DNA from: Megalopta genalis
Lineage: Eukaryota; Arthropoda; Insecta; Hymenoptera; Halictidae
Assembly (NCBI RefSeq): GCF_051020955.1
Contig: NC_135029.1
Coordinates: forward strand, 6,652,001-6,716,000
Reading direction: 5' to 3'
Length of the DNA stretch: 64,000 nt
Position 1 is the first letter of the stretch; the number at the start of each line of letters is the position of its first letter. This document shows, one piece after another, positions 33,672-44,318 of the stretch. The translations under genes were made by a program, and so were the position numbers. Under the pieces are notes generated by a model. It was not told the DNA's origin, ran no database searches, and saw only the letters and a program-made list of their open reading frames with translations.

Positions 33672-34072
33672 TCATATGGTACACATAAAACGGCTGTCAC
33701 GGTTAAACTGCATATTATTTCGAGTCCGAAAATTAGTGAATATTCTTCAGACGTTCTAAAGTAAAGGTGAACAGCGTTTTTCTTAAAAATATCACTGTTA
33801 TGTAGTAAAAAAAATCCGGAAAGTTCTCGCTTCGTGACTTGTTCAATACTTCGAACTCGGCTCGAGTCCGTCCCGACCTTCTGTCAAAGCCTGGTGCTGC
33901 GGACTCTCTCGCGGACCCTCTCTCTCGCACCGTCACCTCTCATTGGCCAGTGTTTTTTGTTAATAACTCGTAAACAAAGCCGTGGATTGCATTTTTGCAA
34001 AGGAAAAAGTTACTTCAAATGACCTCAGCTACCCCTCATTTTCGGCTGTTAAAATAATTGTGGGACACCCTG
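33672..34072 (-). repeat. Right long terminal inverted repeat of the giant element
   Basis: Reverse complement of 22,284-22,706 without the 28-bp insertion. It ends GTGGGACACCCTG next to TA. The left end has GTGCCCCAC in place of GTGTCCCAC, a change in a base that is otherwise conserved in related ends. Confidence 0.75.
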
Positions 34073-34074
34073 TA

Positions 34075-36930
34075 TAAAAAAATAATTATAAAAATAGATA
34101 TTTCTTCTACTGTAATTTGTTATGATCCGCATATACTGCGGATTTTTATGCAAAATAAAAAAATACCTTGAGTTATTTTAATAGATTAGAGAAGAATTTT
34201 AAACATCGAATTTTTAAGTTTGTAGAGGAAATACAAATCTTCGTTATATAAAGTTATCGCTCTTGAAGTAACGAAGTATAAGATTAACAATTGAACAGTG
34301 ATATTTGTGCAATATCATGCAAGGAGTATAGCCGGTTAAGTGCCCTTGGGCCGATTTAAACGGTTGATGCCATTCGATAGAACATAAATAGAAACCGCTT
34401 CCTGTAAACTTTTAACCCTCTATCGTAACCAAGAGCGTAATAATAGGGGCGTAGATTTCGGTTTAACGGCTTTCGATTGGTTTTCCCTATTTAAATGCAT
34501 GCGAACATTTTGACAAAAATGTTACATATCTCGGATGTTGGTATGCATTTTTGAGAATTTTATTCAGATTTTTAAATTGATAATCCTAGTTGTAGAAAAT
34601 GGAATTAACAATAATAGTTTATATAAATTTATATAATAAATTCATAAAGCCGATAATTATATACGAGAAAACCTTTTCACGTCGTAAACATTTATTTTGT
34701 TTTATTTTTTTCATTTCTCCATCTTTCTTTGCAATTTTTATTTTATATTCGTAATTATCAAATTAATTATATTACTTAATTAATAATATAACTTAATTAT
34801 ATATTAATTATATCATAACTTAGTTAATAATATTACTACACCAAATGTCGACAAAATCTTTATATTTTGGCCACGACTTCAGGAGGCGTTGCCTTCGCGA
34901 TCCTTATGTTGCGTGCTGGTTAATTCCGAGTCCTGAGCAAGACTGACGAAATACCATATTGTGCAACGGTTAAATCCTCTTGGAGATTATTCAGAAGGTC
35001 GATCTTCATAATACCATGGTAGCATGCTCTCCTAATCGTAAGGTTTAGCAATTTCTTTAAATTAGTAATATTTAAAAGAAATCTTCTGTGCAATTTGAAA
35101 GGTCTCAGTACATTAAACATAATTTATCAGAATTAAATGAATCAAACGATCATTTGGCAAATAGTACAATTTTGAGAACATATTGATAGTTTATAATCAT
35201 CTTCTCACTTTAGGTTTAACAATAAATTCATATATTCAAAAAAATTATGGGTAATATTGGAAACTATATTACGTTATTAATATTTTATGGCAGAGATGTT
35301 TTTTCCAATTTAATGCTCGCAAAATCCGACGTTTTCACTTCGATTCGAACAGTGTGCGTCGGTTTAAATTTGTAGATACTACCTGGTAACTCTGAAGCAT
35401 TCCGATGGATTTGAAATCCACAGTTAGGTCGTACAGAGAACAGTAAAATATAAATCCATTAGGTGTGGCCAGCAGAAGTTTATGTTCACGCTGCCGGCAG
35501 GAGACCGCGTTTGCAATACGAATAAAGTGTAAATTCGGTCTGCCACCTAAAAATTGTAACTGGCCATTCTCCGAGGCATTCATCGTGAACAGTTAGAAGA
35601 GGAACGTTCAGGTACATGCAGGCACCTGAGTCGGCTTCCACGATGCCTCGCGTTGTCTCGCTTGATTTCTTCCCATTTCGATTAGGTTGTCCGGGCTTCT
35701 TTTATTTCGCAGGTTACAGTTATATCGACCAAGCTGGATTATTATCGCTGTAGCCGTAACATTAATTAAAACTTAACATCTACGGTCAAGTTTCATTCGT
35801 TGTTTAATATTTTCGGCAAGTATTCAGAAATTTTTGCGTATTTTTGGTACTTCATTGTAAGAAAAGACTATATACAAGAAAACGAATGAATAATCAAATT
35901 ACTCGATACTCAAAAAAGAAAACTGTAATTATTCGGGTCGTGCTAGCAGCGTGCTCGATTGAGAATATGTATTCATATTAGACGTGCGAGCATGGTGCCA
36001 GACAAATGAAGAATAAATAATAACGCAACGTGTAACTTTTTTACTTTTTAATGCTTTTTAATGGAACTTTTTCCAATGCAATCGTGAGATTTTTCTGATT
36101 AAAATGAGACCAAACACGATAAGATTATATTGATTTTTATTAAAAATATAAATATACATCCTATCGAAATGATTGTCTGGTTTATAAATTTGCAACAAAA
36201 TAACACGCGTCGTTTAATTATATAAAAATAAAAATGACCTTTTTTATATAAAAATATATATTTATTATACTCGTGTAGCTGTATCATACTTAGTAGGTTA
36301 AATTAAATTCAATTAAATTTAATCCCCATGACTTTCTCACCTAATGCAACGGCTGCGTGAAGTATATCGCCTAATCCGCTGGAAGAACGACAAGATACCG
36401 GACAAGGTTGAGTGGACACTCCTCAAAACGCAGTATCTTTTTTGAAAACTGACTAAAGGACTAGAATTTTTCTAAATAACAGTGGGACTAAGAATGATTC
36501 GATTTTGGAGCACGGCCCGAGCCTGGCATGTAGATGTGCACCGACCTTAAACGTGTTCGAACAAAAGCAAGTTGCTCTAATTAGCCACTCAGATCGGAAT
36601 CCCGTCATGAGATTTAATAAAACTATGAACAATATTGCCATAACTTTCTTCGATACAACTACATAATAGTTACTACAATGCCATGCTCGTGCTATACACT
36701 TGTCGTTCCACTTAATTTAAAAAACCATTGCACCTGCTCTGCCTTGTTTGCATTTTAGTCGTTGCAATTTGTACTGACATGTTTACCTGACATCGTAAGA
36801 TGCAACGAATTTAACGGTTCCGAATTCATACATTTCAAACATGACCTGTGGCTATGTTAAAGTATTTCCGAATTCGAAATTTTTTACACTGCTTCGCGGA
36901 TGACTTATTTATGAAGTTTCGATTTTGCTC
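34075..36930. other. AT-rich DNA with one protein-like minus-strand frame
   Basis: Mostly featureless AT-rich DNA. The exception is the minus frame 35,335-35,583 (own entry), in a GC-richer island at about 35,330-35,720. A TCTGCGGATTTTTATGC fragment of the 2074-2583 MITE family is at about 34,134. Confidence 0.4.
35335..35583 (-). CDS. Unidentified 82-aa open frame, possible exon or gene relic
   Basis: Starts at a true ATG (ACGATGAATGCC) and reads MNASENGQLQFLGGRPNL, then HKLLLATPNGFIFYCSLYDL. The block with two or three leucines, small residues, G and an aromatic-rich strand resembles a beta-propeller (WD/PROPPIN-like) strand pair, but the match is too short to name. No convincing splice donor closes it; it ends at a normal stop. 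Codon use is balanced and the island is GC-richer than its surroundings, which argues for former or present coding. No neighbouring exon was found. Confidence 0.25.
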   Translation of the reverse strand: MNASENGQLQFLGGRPNLHFIRIANAVSCRQREHKLLLATPNGFIFYCSLYDLTVDFKSIGMLQSYQVVSTNLNRRTLFESK

Positions 36931-36931
36931 T

Positions 36932-37300
36932 CCAAATTAATCCCTTCGCAGCTCATATTCACTTTTTTGCGCTCCAAATTAATTCTTTTGTAGATTATAT
37001 TCAATTTTTGGTAAATAAACAAACTACTTTCACAGAACAAAATTGTTTGTATGTTATTCAATTTTTATGAATTAATACACTTGTTCATAAAATTATATGA
37101 ATAAGTAATCTGCATTAATCTTCGCGCGATAAAAATCTTATACCTACAATTTTTACATTAAATATGAATTTTATTACAAATAATTACAAATAAGTGCATA
37201 TAATTTGCAAAAGGGTGAATTTTAAAAGGTAAATAGGATCTGCAAAAGAGTTAATTTGATTTGCGAATGGGTGAATATGATCTTCCGAAGGATTAGTTTT
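36932..37300. mobile_element. Palindromic AT-rich MITE
   Basis: The left arm (TCCAAATTAATCCCTTCGCA, CATATTCACTTTTTTGCG, CAAATTAATTCTTTTG) is mirrored with mismatches by the right arm (CAAAAGAGTTAATTTG, TTTGCGAATGGGTGAATATG, CTTCCGAAGGATTAG). Each arm is itself a degenerate two-unit repeat. Confidence 0.5.
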
Positions 37301-39098
37301 TAGTGGAAAACTGTATAAAAAAGTTCACTGTTATAACCGGTGAAAGTAATTATTCGGACACACGCCACTGCAAACGTACCACAAAACTATTTCCGTTGAG
37401 GACACCGTTCATTGCCACAATTAATTTCACTTTTTCACGCAGCTGAAGAACGCGAGTGCACATACATACATATACATATAGTATACCCACAAGCTAAAGG
37501 TGTGCAAGAAGAGCCGGCAGTTGGACACGTTGCACTTGATGAGTCTCCTCACCTGTCCTCTGCTGCTCCCCTGCCTAGACACGTTTCGTTTTTAACCTGT
37601 TAATTATTGTTTATAGGCCGCAGAGGAAAGTGCCCTTCAACGGACTGTGTACTCAACCTTGCGGACAGATGGCCTATATGTATAAAATTCGTATTTCATA
37701 TCAATTTCTGTGTATTTATAGGATTACTGCTCGAATTATTACATTGTTGATAATATCGAGCTAGTGTCGGAATCGGACATTTAGCAAATCATTTAAAAAT
37801 GTTTTTTACTAGCCGATCATTTCATTTTATTAAATCGAATATTAAGTACACCTGTTTCATGATTAACGTCTGTTTAAAGTACTACTTTAAATGAGGAATA
37901 GGAAAAATGAATGTAAAATGACAAATAACTTCGTTGAAAGCAAGAGAAAATAAATAGAAACAATTGAAAATGCATTTTGATCAAAGATCGTGAGATTAGT
38001 TGTAGACGTGAAAACAATTTTGAAGCGTATGTCTCCTTTTAGAAATAGCTTGTAGAAGATAATTCTACGTATTCCTTATATGTATCTTCATTTCGAAGAT
38101 TATGTAGGTGAAAATTAGTGTTCTTTTAATATATAACTGAAACACGTGGTAAATAAAACATTAGAATACACGTTCGATATGGCACACAATTACCTAAAAA
38201 CTGCATTTAGGATGCTCCGTAAAATTTACTGTTTATCCAAAATTCATTAATTTTTTTTCCCACATTGGTTATTCTTAAACATATTAGCATCAATCTTTGC
38301 AAGTACTACTTAGTATACCTTTTGCAAGTACCTTACAAATACCAAAACATGGTACCTAAACAAGTATTTAAAGCTCCTTAAACCATATTATTTTAGTTCA
38401 ACAAATTTCCTGAAATTTTTCCGAACTTTTTAAGGTTTTCTGTAGATAAACCTACAATTCTTTTTTACATTCTGAAAAAACCATATGTTTTGCCAAATTC
38501 GTCTCACCATCCTCTAAACGGTGGGTAGAAAAAAATTGTGGGTCAACCTATAAAAAACTGAAGATGACCTTAACAACTGCGGAAGAAAGGGGCTAACAAG
38601 AAATTTGGTACGATCACCTTAAAGCTCTCCTTAAACCATGTTAATTTAGCTCAAGAAGCTACCACGAGCAACAGAATAAATTAAGCTGATCACGTTGTGT
38701 GATCCACCTAGTATATTTTATAACAATAGCAAGATTGGATTTACTCAAACTCCATACGTATACTATTATAATATATGGGTGCTTGAATAAAGGAACATTT
38801 CTTATACAAACAGTTTTATAATTTCAGTAATTATAAAAGAACAAATCAGGGACTTTATCTGGCTTGTTCTTTATATAATGATATAATTGGCTGCCTGAAC
38901 AATCTTTTTCAAATTTTACATGCATATAAAGCAGACATTCCTTTGTCTTGTGAACTAGACTGATCTCGATATCAACATCAGTTTATTTTTTATTGTGTAA
39001 AGTAAAACATTGTGTAAAAAATAATCTTAATACAATAATGTTAATAATGATACAGATAATTATGGTTGTAAAAATAGTCCATTGTGCGAGGGTTAACA
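37301..39098. other. AT-rich DNA, no gene assigned
   Basis: A TATAAAA at about 37,313 and a GC-richer patch at 37,430-37,600 with a 63-codon frame are the only irregularities. No splice or domain evidence. Confidence 0.4.
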
Positions 39099-39100
39099 TA

Positions 39101-39471
39101 CAGCGGGTGTAGAAAATATTTATGCACTTTTTAAAACGGAATAACTTTTCCATTATTCGTCTAAATTTGTTTACCATGTTAGAGTGATTAATTTACTAGA
39201 CAATAACTAAAAAATTATTTTCAAAAATTGTAATTTGTTAGCATAATAAAACAATTAAGAAATGATATGGGTTCGCATAAAAATGTTGAAAAAACATCAT
39301 TTTTTATTTCTTTTATCATGCCAACAAATTGCAGTTTTTGAAAATAATTTTTTAGCCATTGTTTAGTAAACTATTCACTCTAGCATCTCAAAACAATTTT
39401 AAACCGCTTGGCCCAATTATAAAAAAGTTATTCCGTTTTAAAAGATGTACGAATACTTTCTGCACCCACTG
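39101..39471. mobile_element. 371-bp palindromic mariner-type MITE
   Basis: Ends CAGCGGGTGTAGAAAATATT and ...CGAATACTTTCTGCACCCACTG, each next to TA (39,099-39,100 and 39,472-39,473). The inverted arms extend through AAAACGGAATAACTTTT and ACTAGACAATAACTAAAAAA to a short centre, so nearly the whole element can fold as one hairpin. It is the cleanest member of the CAGTCGGTGTAG family here. Confidence 0.85.
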
Positions 39472-39473
39472 TA

Positions 39474-41240
39474 CATATTTCTGAATGGGAATATCTTCTC
39501 AGTGAATGTGATTGTGTTAGCAATTAATATTAACTAGTTATATATTCAGTTATTAATACTATTACCATGATTTTCAGAGTTGTTTTCTCTCGCTTGCAGC
39601 TCTGAGTTCCACTGATCGTCTTTCGAAGGTGTGCTTAGGCGCAATTCCCAACAGGATAATCCAGGTTAAGACCTGCGGCTCTCTGTAAAGCGTATTATTT
39701 TGTCTTCTTATTTTCACTCAGATAGAGAGATTTTCACCGAGCACTTCTTTTCCCGGAGAAATTTTCCCTAATATACCTGCGTTATTTCCGGTATATGTAT
39801 TGCGGTCGATAGTCGACGGTTGACAATGTGAAAGATGACCGCGTCCTTCGATTTTTCGTGAACCTTGTCTGTCCTTGCGCTGTGACACGGAGATCACCCC
39901 GTACCGATGATAAAGAAACTAAAACTGTGTGAAACATGGTGCACCGGCGTCACGGTACTGCTACCTGTTTGAATAAATTAGAATAAATTTTATAGTCATT
40001 GACATTCCTCAGAATGTTCAGCAGTCTGTGTATGTTAATGTCGAGTTTGCTCGAGTGAAAGGATCATCGTGGTAACGTACCACATCAAACCCATAAATTA
40101 GACGATCAGACTGATTAGGATTGCCTTTTCGAGATTGGTTACGGGAGGGAATAGGTAGCCGCCGTTTACTCTGCAGTTGCAGAAACGATTGAGCGAAACT
40201 CTCATCAACTGCGGAAGTACGAGGGATTTCTTGCACCATTGTTTATCGACTATAAATCATTTCTGAAATGCCATATCTTTTTACTTGAAAAATTCTGAGT
40301 TAACTTGTTTGGTAAATGGTGAAAGCAATCAGATGTATTTTCCCATATTTGTTTAATCATTTATTATTTCACGCTGCGCGGTGGAGTATTTTGCTTCAGA
40401 AATTGGGCACGAATCGATTTAAAAAAACTCTTGTATAAAATATAAAATCTTTGCTTCCTAGGAAAGTTAGGATTGAATGTATAGAAACCAATGATACAAT
40501 ACATTTCCTTTTATTATGCTTTCTTAAACAGTAAACAGTTTTCGCGATACTGTTCCTTTGTTAACTAGTTTCTGAATTACTGTTCACGCAACAGTGATTT
40601 TTTTTTACGTTAAATACAACGTTGTACATGTCTATGTTACATGGCGATGTTAGAAAATGTAGAATTTGATTATTCATTCGAGCGAGTCCTAATGCTTGTT
40701 TCGATGTCATTAAAATCTGAAGAGACTTCTGTTTGTGATAAAAAAAGAAACTGCTGCCAATTTGTGCCTATAAGAGAATTTCTAAACGTTTTTAACCCCT
40801 TGACATATACAATGACGACTGGGAGACGTTACTACTTCACTCCGGCAGACATCGTACATTATACCGAGGGAAATTAAGAGTTCCTGAGGTCATTTGAAGT
40901 AACTTTTTCCTTAGGGCAAATGCAATCCGTAGCTTTGTTTACGAGTTATTAAATAGAAAATTAAATAATTTGTTGTTCACAATGACTTTAATTTTTTTAA
41001 GAATTCTTTTTTTGTTTTTATTGTAATTTAAAAAAGATATTTTTCCATTTTTAGTTAATATTAGCATTACTTTATTAATCTGTTCTATTACCATTTGTAA
41101 TAGAATAATGTCTATATTCATATAAATATACTAAATATGAATTGCCTGCATACACACATTTCTTTGACTATAAATCTGAAGACAGGGGGTTAATTAGATT
41201 AAATTTCGGGGAACATGAACCAAATAGAGACGAACAACAC
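39474..41240. other. AT-rich DNA with weak exon-like islands
   Basis: At 39,580-39,600 there is a pyrimidine tract plus CAG acceptor (TTTTCTCTCGCTTGCAG). A minus frame at 40,018-40,239 (MVQEIPRTSAVDESF) has ACAATGG start context and an internal GTACGT. A plus frame at 40,641-40,877 has no known match. 40,885-40,952 is a fragment of the giant-element subterminal repeat. None is firm. Confidence 0.35.
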
Positions 41241-41241
41241 G

Positions 41242-41460
41242 GAAATAGATGAGCTGATTGAGTAGATGTTAGATGAGGAACTAGTTCATTTATATCCATA
41301 CCTATAATGCAAAAGAAAAGTGTTAAAGTAATATATTATAAACAAACATGTATAATACTTTATAATATATTACTTTAACAATTTTCTTGTGCATTATAAG
41401 TATCGATTTAAATGAGCTAGTTTTGCATCTAACATTTACTCAATCAGTTCATCTATTTCC
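41242..41460. repeat. 219-bp long hairpin
   Basis: GAAATAGATGAGCTGATTGA through AAGTAATATATTATAA on the left is mirrored by TTATAATATATTACTTTAAC through CAGTTCATCTATTTC on the right, arms of about 100 bp at about 85% identity around a loop of about 18 bp. No target-site duplication is obvious. The left arm also reads EIDELIE*MLDEELVHLY, which looks like decayed coding sequence. Confidence 0.7.
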
Positions 41461-42188
41461 CAGTTGTACACGTAATACTTATAAATATTTATAAATCTAC
41501 TTGTAAATTTTTTTGTGGAATTTTAGTAAATGAAATACGAAAAACGGATAAAATCATTTATTGAGAACAAATTCTTCACCGTGCGCTTGGGAAATTGTAA
41601 GAAAGCTTGAGGATATCGATGAAATAAACAAATTGCGTACTCATAAAAATCTCTTGCAAATTATAATATTTTTGAGTTGCCGTGATTTTATTTTCGTTGA
41701 TTACAGATGATTCCATGCACAGGTACCAGAGCGTTGCAGAAGATCGAAAGTAGTTTGCCCGCTTTCGTCGATTCTAACCCGTTTAAATTTATTTATCGTC
41801 GATTTGTAACGACTTTCTGATTACCGCTGTCATTTTTTAAAATTGTGATTAAACTTTCTACCGTAAAAGATTTATACGCGTATCTTGTTATTATAGTTCA
41901 TTTTCACTTACGCAGAAGAAGTGACTTACAGAGAAAGTTCTCATAAGTGTTACCTGTCAAATTTTAATAGCAATTGGAACAATCATTTACTAGGCAAACA
42001 AATTACGAGTCTATAAAATAAAGTTCTCCTCCTTATTGACATGATATTTTAATGATACTTTAATTAAAATTCGTTAATAAGCTAGACATAGTTTGTCTTC
42101 AATCAAAATCATTCGGGTAATGATTTTTTTTATTACATCGCATAAGTAAAAAAACTTTTCATGAAGAAGTTAACATATTTCTATGACA

Positions 42189-42486
42189 TGTTAACATGGA
42201 AACCAAAATTTGGGAGGCCTTGGGAAAGGCCTTCGCCCTTCCCAAGGACTTTCCCTTACCAATAAATACGAGGACCTCTCGACCGAGAGAAGTCAGTTAG
42301 CAAGTTTTCCTCCGACTCTCAACGTGTTCATATTTCTGTCTCATCCGTCACTCGTTTACCTTTACCTTCTACACACTGTACCTCATCGCCTTTTGTTACA
42401 AGTTATATTAAAGTTCTCGTTATATAAAAACCAAAAAAGCTCTCTCGGATTATTTTATATAAACCGTCGCAGTAACCCCTGCGACA
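42189..42486 (+). mobile_element. Candidate solo LTR
   Basis: Begins TGTTAACATGG and ends GTAACCCCTGCGACA (TG...CA). It contains a GGCCTTGGGAAAGGCC inverted stretch, an ACCAATAAATACGAGG promoter-like segment followed by an initiator-like AGTCAGTTAG, and a later ATATAAA/AATTA-rich part. It is GC-richer than its flanks. No 5-bp duplication is visible, so boundaries are uncertain. Confidence 0.35.
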
Positions 42487-43900
42487 AAATATTATATTAT
42501 AATATAATATATATATATTATTATAATTATTATAATATTATTATTATATTATATATATTATATATTTATTTATTATACATTTATATTATAAGTTCAATCT
42601 TGTGAAAACTGTTACAATTAAATTATTTTCAAATATATGAAACTTTACATATTTAAGGCACATGCAGTTTTCTAACACGCAAGAAAACGTATAAATCAAC
42701 AAGGTCTAATAGCATTTTAATTTTCTTCTTTCAATGAGTAATCTTTTAGTCGACGAAGTAAACTTTTCTCGAATTCTAAATTTTGTAAAACCACGTATGG
42801 TAATGACAATTTGGCGAAAGAATAGTAGGCTAAGAGTAGTCTCGTAATTATTATGAGTTCACGAATAAGTCAGATGATTTCTATTGGTGTCTAATTCGTA
42901 TCCAATGGGTTCAGGTGATTCTGACGTGTAACATTTATGCGTATTGCGCAAGTACACAGGTTAAGAGTATCAAAATCGCTCAGATCCCTCGATTTATCAT
43001 GCCTGACCACATGCGAGAAAGGCGTAGGCTCCCGAGGTGTTTCTTAACCGGCGATGTTCGTGTATGCCCACGCAGCCCACGTTGAAACATTTTAGATTAG
43101 TGCCCCCAGATAACACGTGTACGCACTCAGGACCGTATATTACGAACGAGAAATTGGCAGGGATCTGAACTTCCTTTTATTCAAATCAATAGTCTCGAAT
43201 TATGATTCTGAATATCAAACCTGATAATTTCGACTCGATAGCGATATTCGCGCTGAAACTAGTTTCAGAAAGGTTGAGCTGACTCGCATCTTAAATAATC
43301 TGTTACGATTCATTTTTTAAAATCGACTCGAGCTTATTTTTCGTAACAAATAGACAGGTAGATCGATGCATTTTCTGTTTCTCCGTGGGCTGTTCGCGTT
43401 GCTATCGCTAGGACATCGTTCCTTTGTCCGTTTCCTTTCGTTTCTTCGCAAAGATCGTTTCATATTTAAGAAAGTATATACATCTATTATGAAGTGCACG
43501 TGTTTTTAACTTCGTTAGGAAACTTTTTGCGAAGAAACTTTTGCAGTCGAATTGACAAGCACAATTTTTTTCAAGACAAGATTTTTTGGCAAGACAATTT
43601 ATTTCCACGTGTTTCAACGACTTCTTAAAATTTTTTGGAACAAATAAAGGTTAAAATTAGTGGCACTGCATACTCTTAAACATAGTAGCTTTTAAAAATG
43701 GCCGTCCAGAGAGGTATTATCAGGAAATCCAGAATATCCCAGAAATTACGAAAGATAGTGAAAAATTGGTCTTATCAAAAGTTATTTGGTATAAAAGGGG
43801 ACATAATGTGATATAAACAGTTTTCTTGTCGGTCGAGAAATGACAGAGATTTCAAAGTCGTGCTAGTTTTTTTAATTAGAATCATGTGTTTTTGTATAAA
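42487..43900. other. AT-rich DNA, no gene assigned
   Basis: Starts with a TA/TTA-rich low-complexity tract (42,490-42,590). The rest shows no supportable feature. Confidence 0.4.
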
Positions 43901-44318
43901 TAGGGTGTCCCAAAATTATGTTACTTCTGGGAAATGCGGGGTTTCTGAAGTCATTTGAAGTAACTTTTACCTTAGCGAAAATACAATCCGCGGCTTTGTT
44001 TACGAGTTATTAACGAAAAACACTGACCAATGAGAGGCGCGCTCGATTGACGGTCGAGCCAATCAGCGAAACTGGGCTTCGACCGCTCGTTGTAGTAATC
44101 TTAGCTATCGCGATATAATAATAGAAATATGTAATCTTATGTAAAAGAAAAAAACATCGATGACCTTGTGATCTTGAAAAATATTAACTTTACAAAAAAA
44201 AACCGATTTCCACCACAGCATGTGCTTCTTCGAACTAAACAATTTGTTCTTTAAGCATTTTCGCGTATCATTACCGATAACGAAAATATCGCTTTGTAAC
44301 AGTTACTGAGACACCCTA
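43901..44318. mobile_element. 418-bp MITE related to the giant element ends
   Basis: Starts TAGGGTGTCCCAAAATTATG and ends TGAGACACCCTA. Its left 145 bp share with the giant element the order AGTCATTTGAAGTAACTTTT, GTTTACGAGTTATTAACG and AAAACACTGACCAATGAGAG. The rest is unrelated. It could be an internal-deletion or recombinant member of the same family. Confidence 0.55.

Larger units (their letters stand above)
22284..34072. mobile_element. Giant (11.8 kb) non-coding element with about 400-bp terminal inverted repeats
   Basis: The left 400 bases start CAGGGTGCCCCACAATTATT and match, reverse-complemented, the last 400 bases, which end ...AATTGTGGGACACCCTG, at roughly 90% identity; TA lies just outside both ends (22,282-22,283 and 34,073-34,074). 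The match continues inward to TGTACCATATGAAATT on both sides and stops there, so these are ends of one structure or a matched pair. The interior has no transposase. It consists of a G-run satellite, a short-hairpin field, three 1.64-1.87 kb tandem units and one exon-like segment. Related subterminal sequence at 40,885-40,952 and 43,901-44,045 shows the ends belong to a dispersed family. The alternative, two opposite MITE copies around an unrelated satellite locus, cannot be excluded. Confidence 0.6.

Noticed and set aside
40018..40239. Minus frame MVQEIPRTSAVDESF with good start context and internal GTACGT
   Set aside because: No partner exon, no recognisable domain and no paralogue. It is only mentioned in the region note.
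42210..42605. 131-codon plus frame
   Set aside because: Starts in the candidate solo LTR and ends in a TA-rich repeat (YIYYYNYYNII), so it is not a plausible protein.
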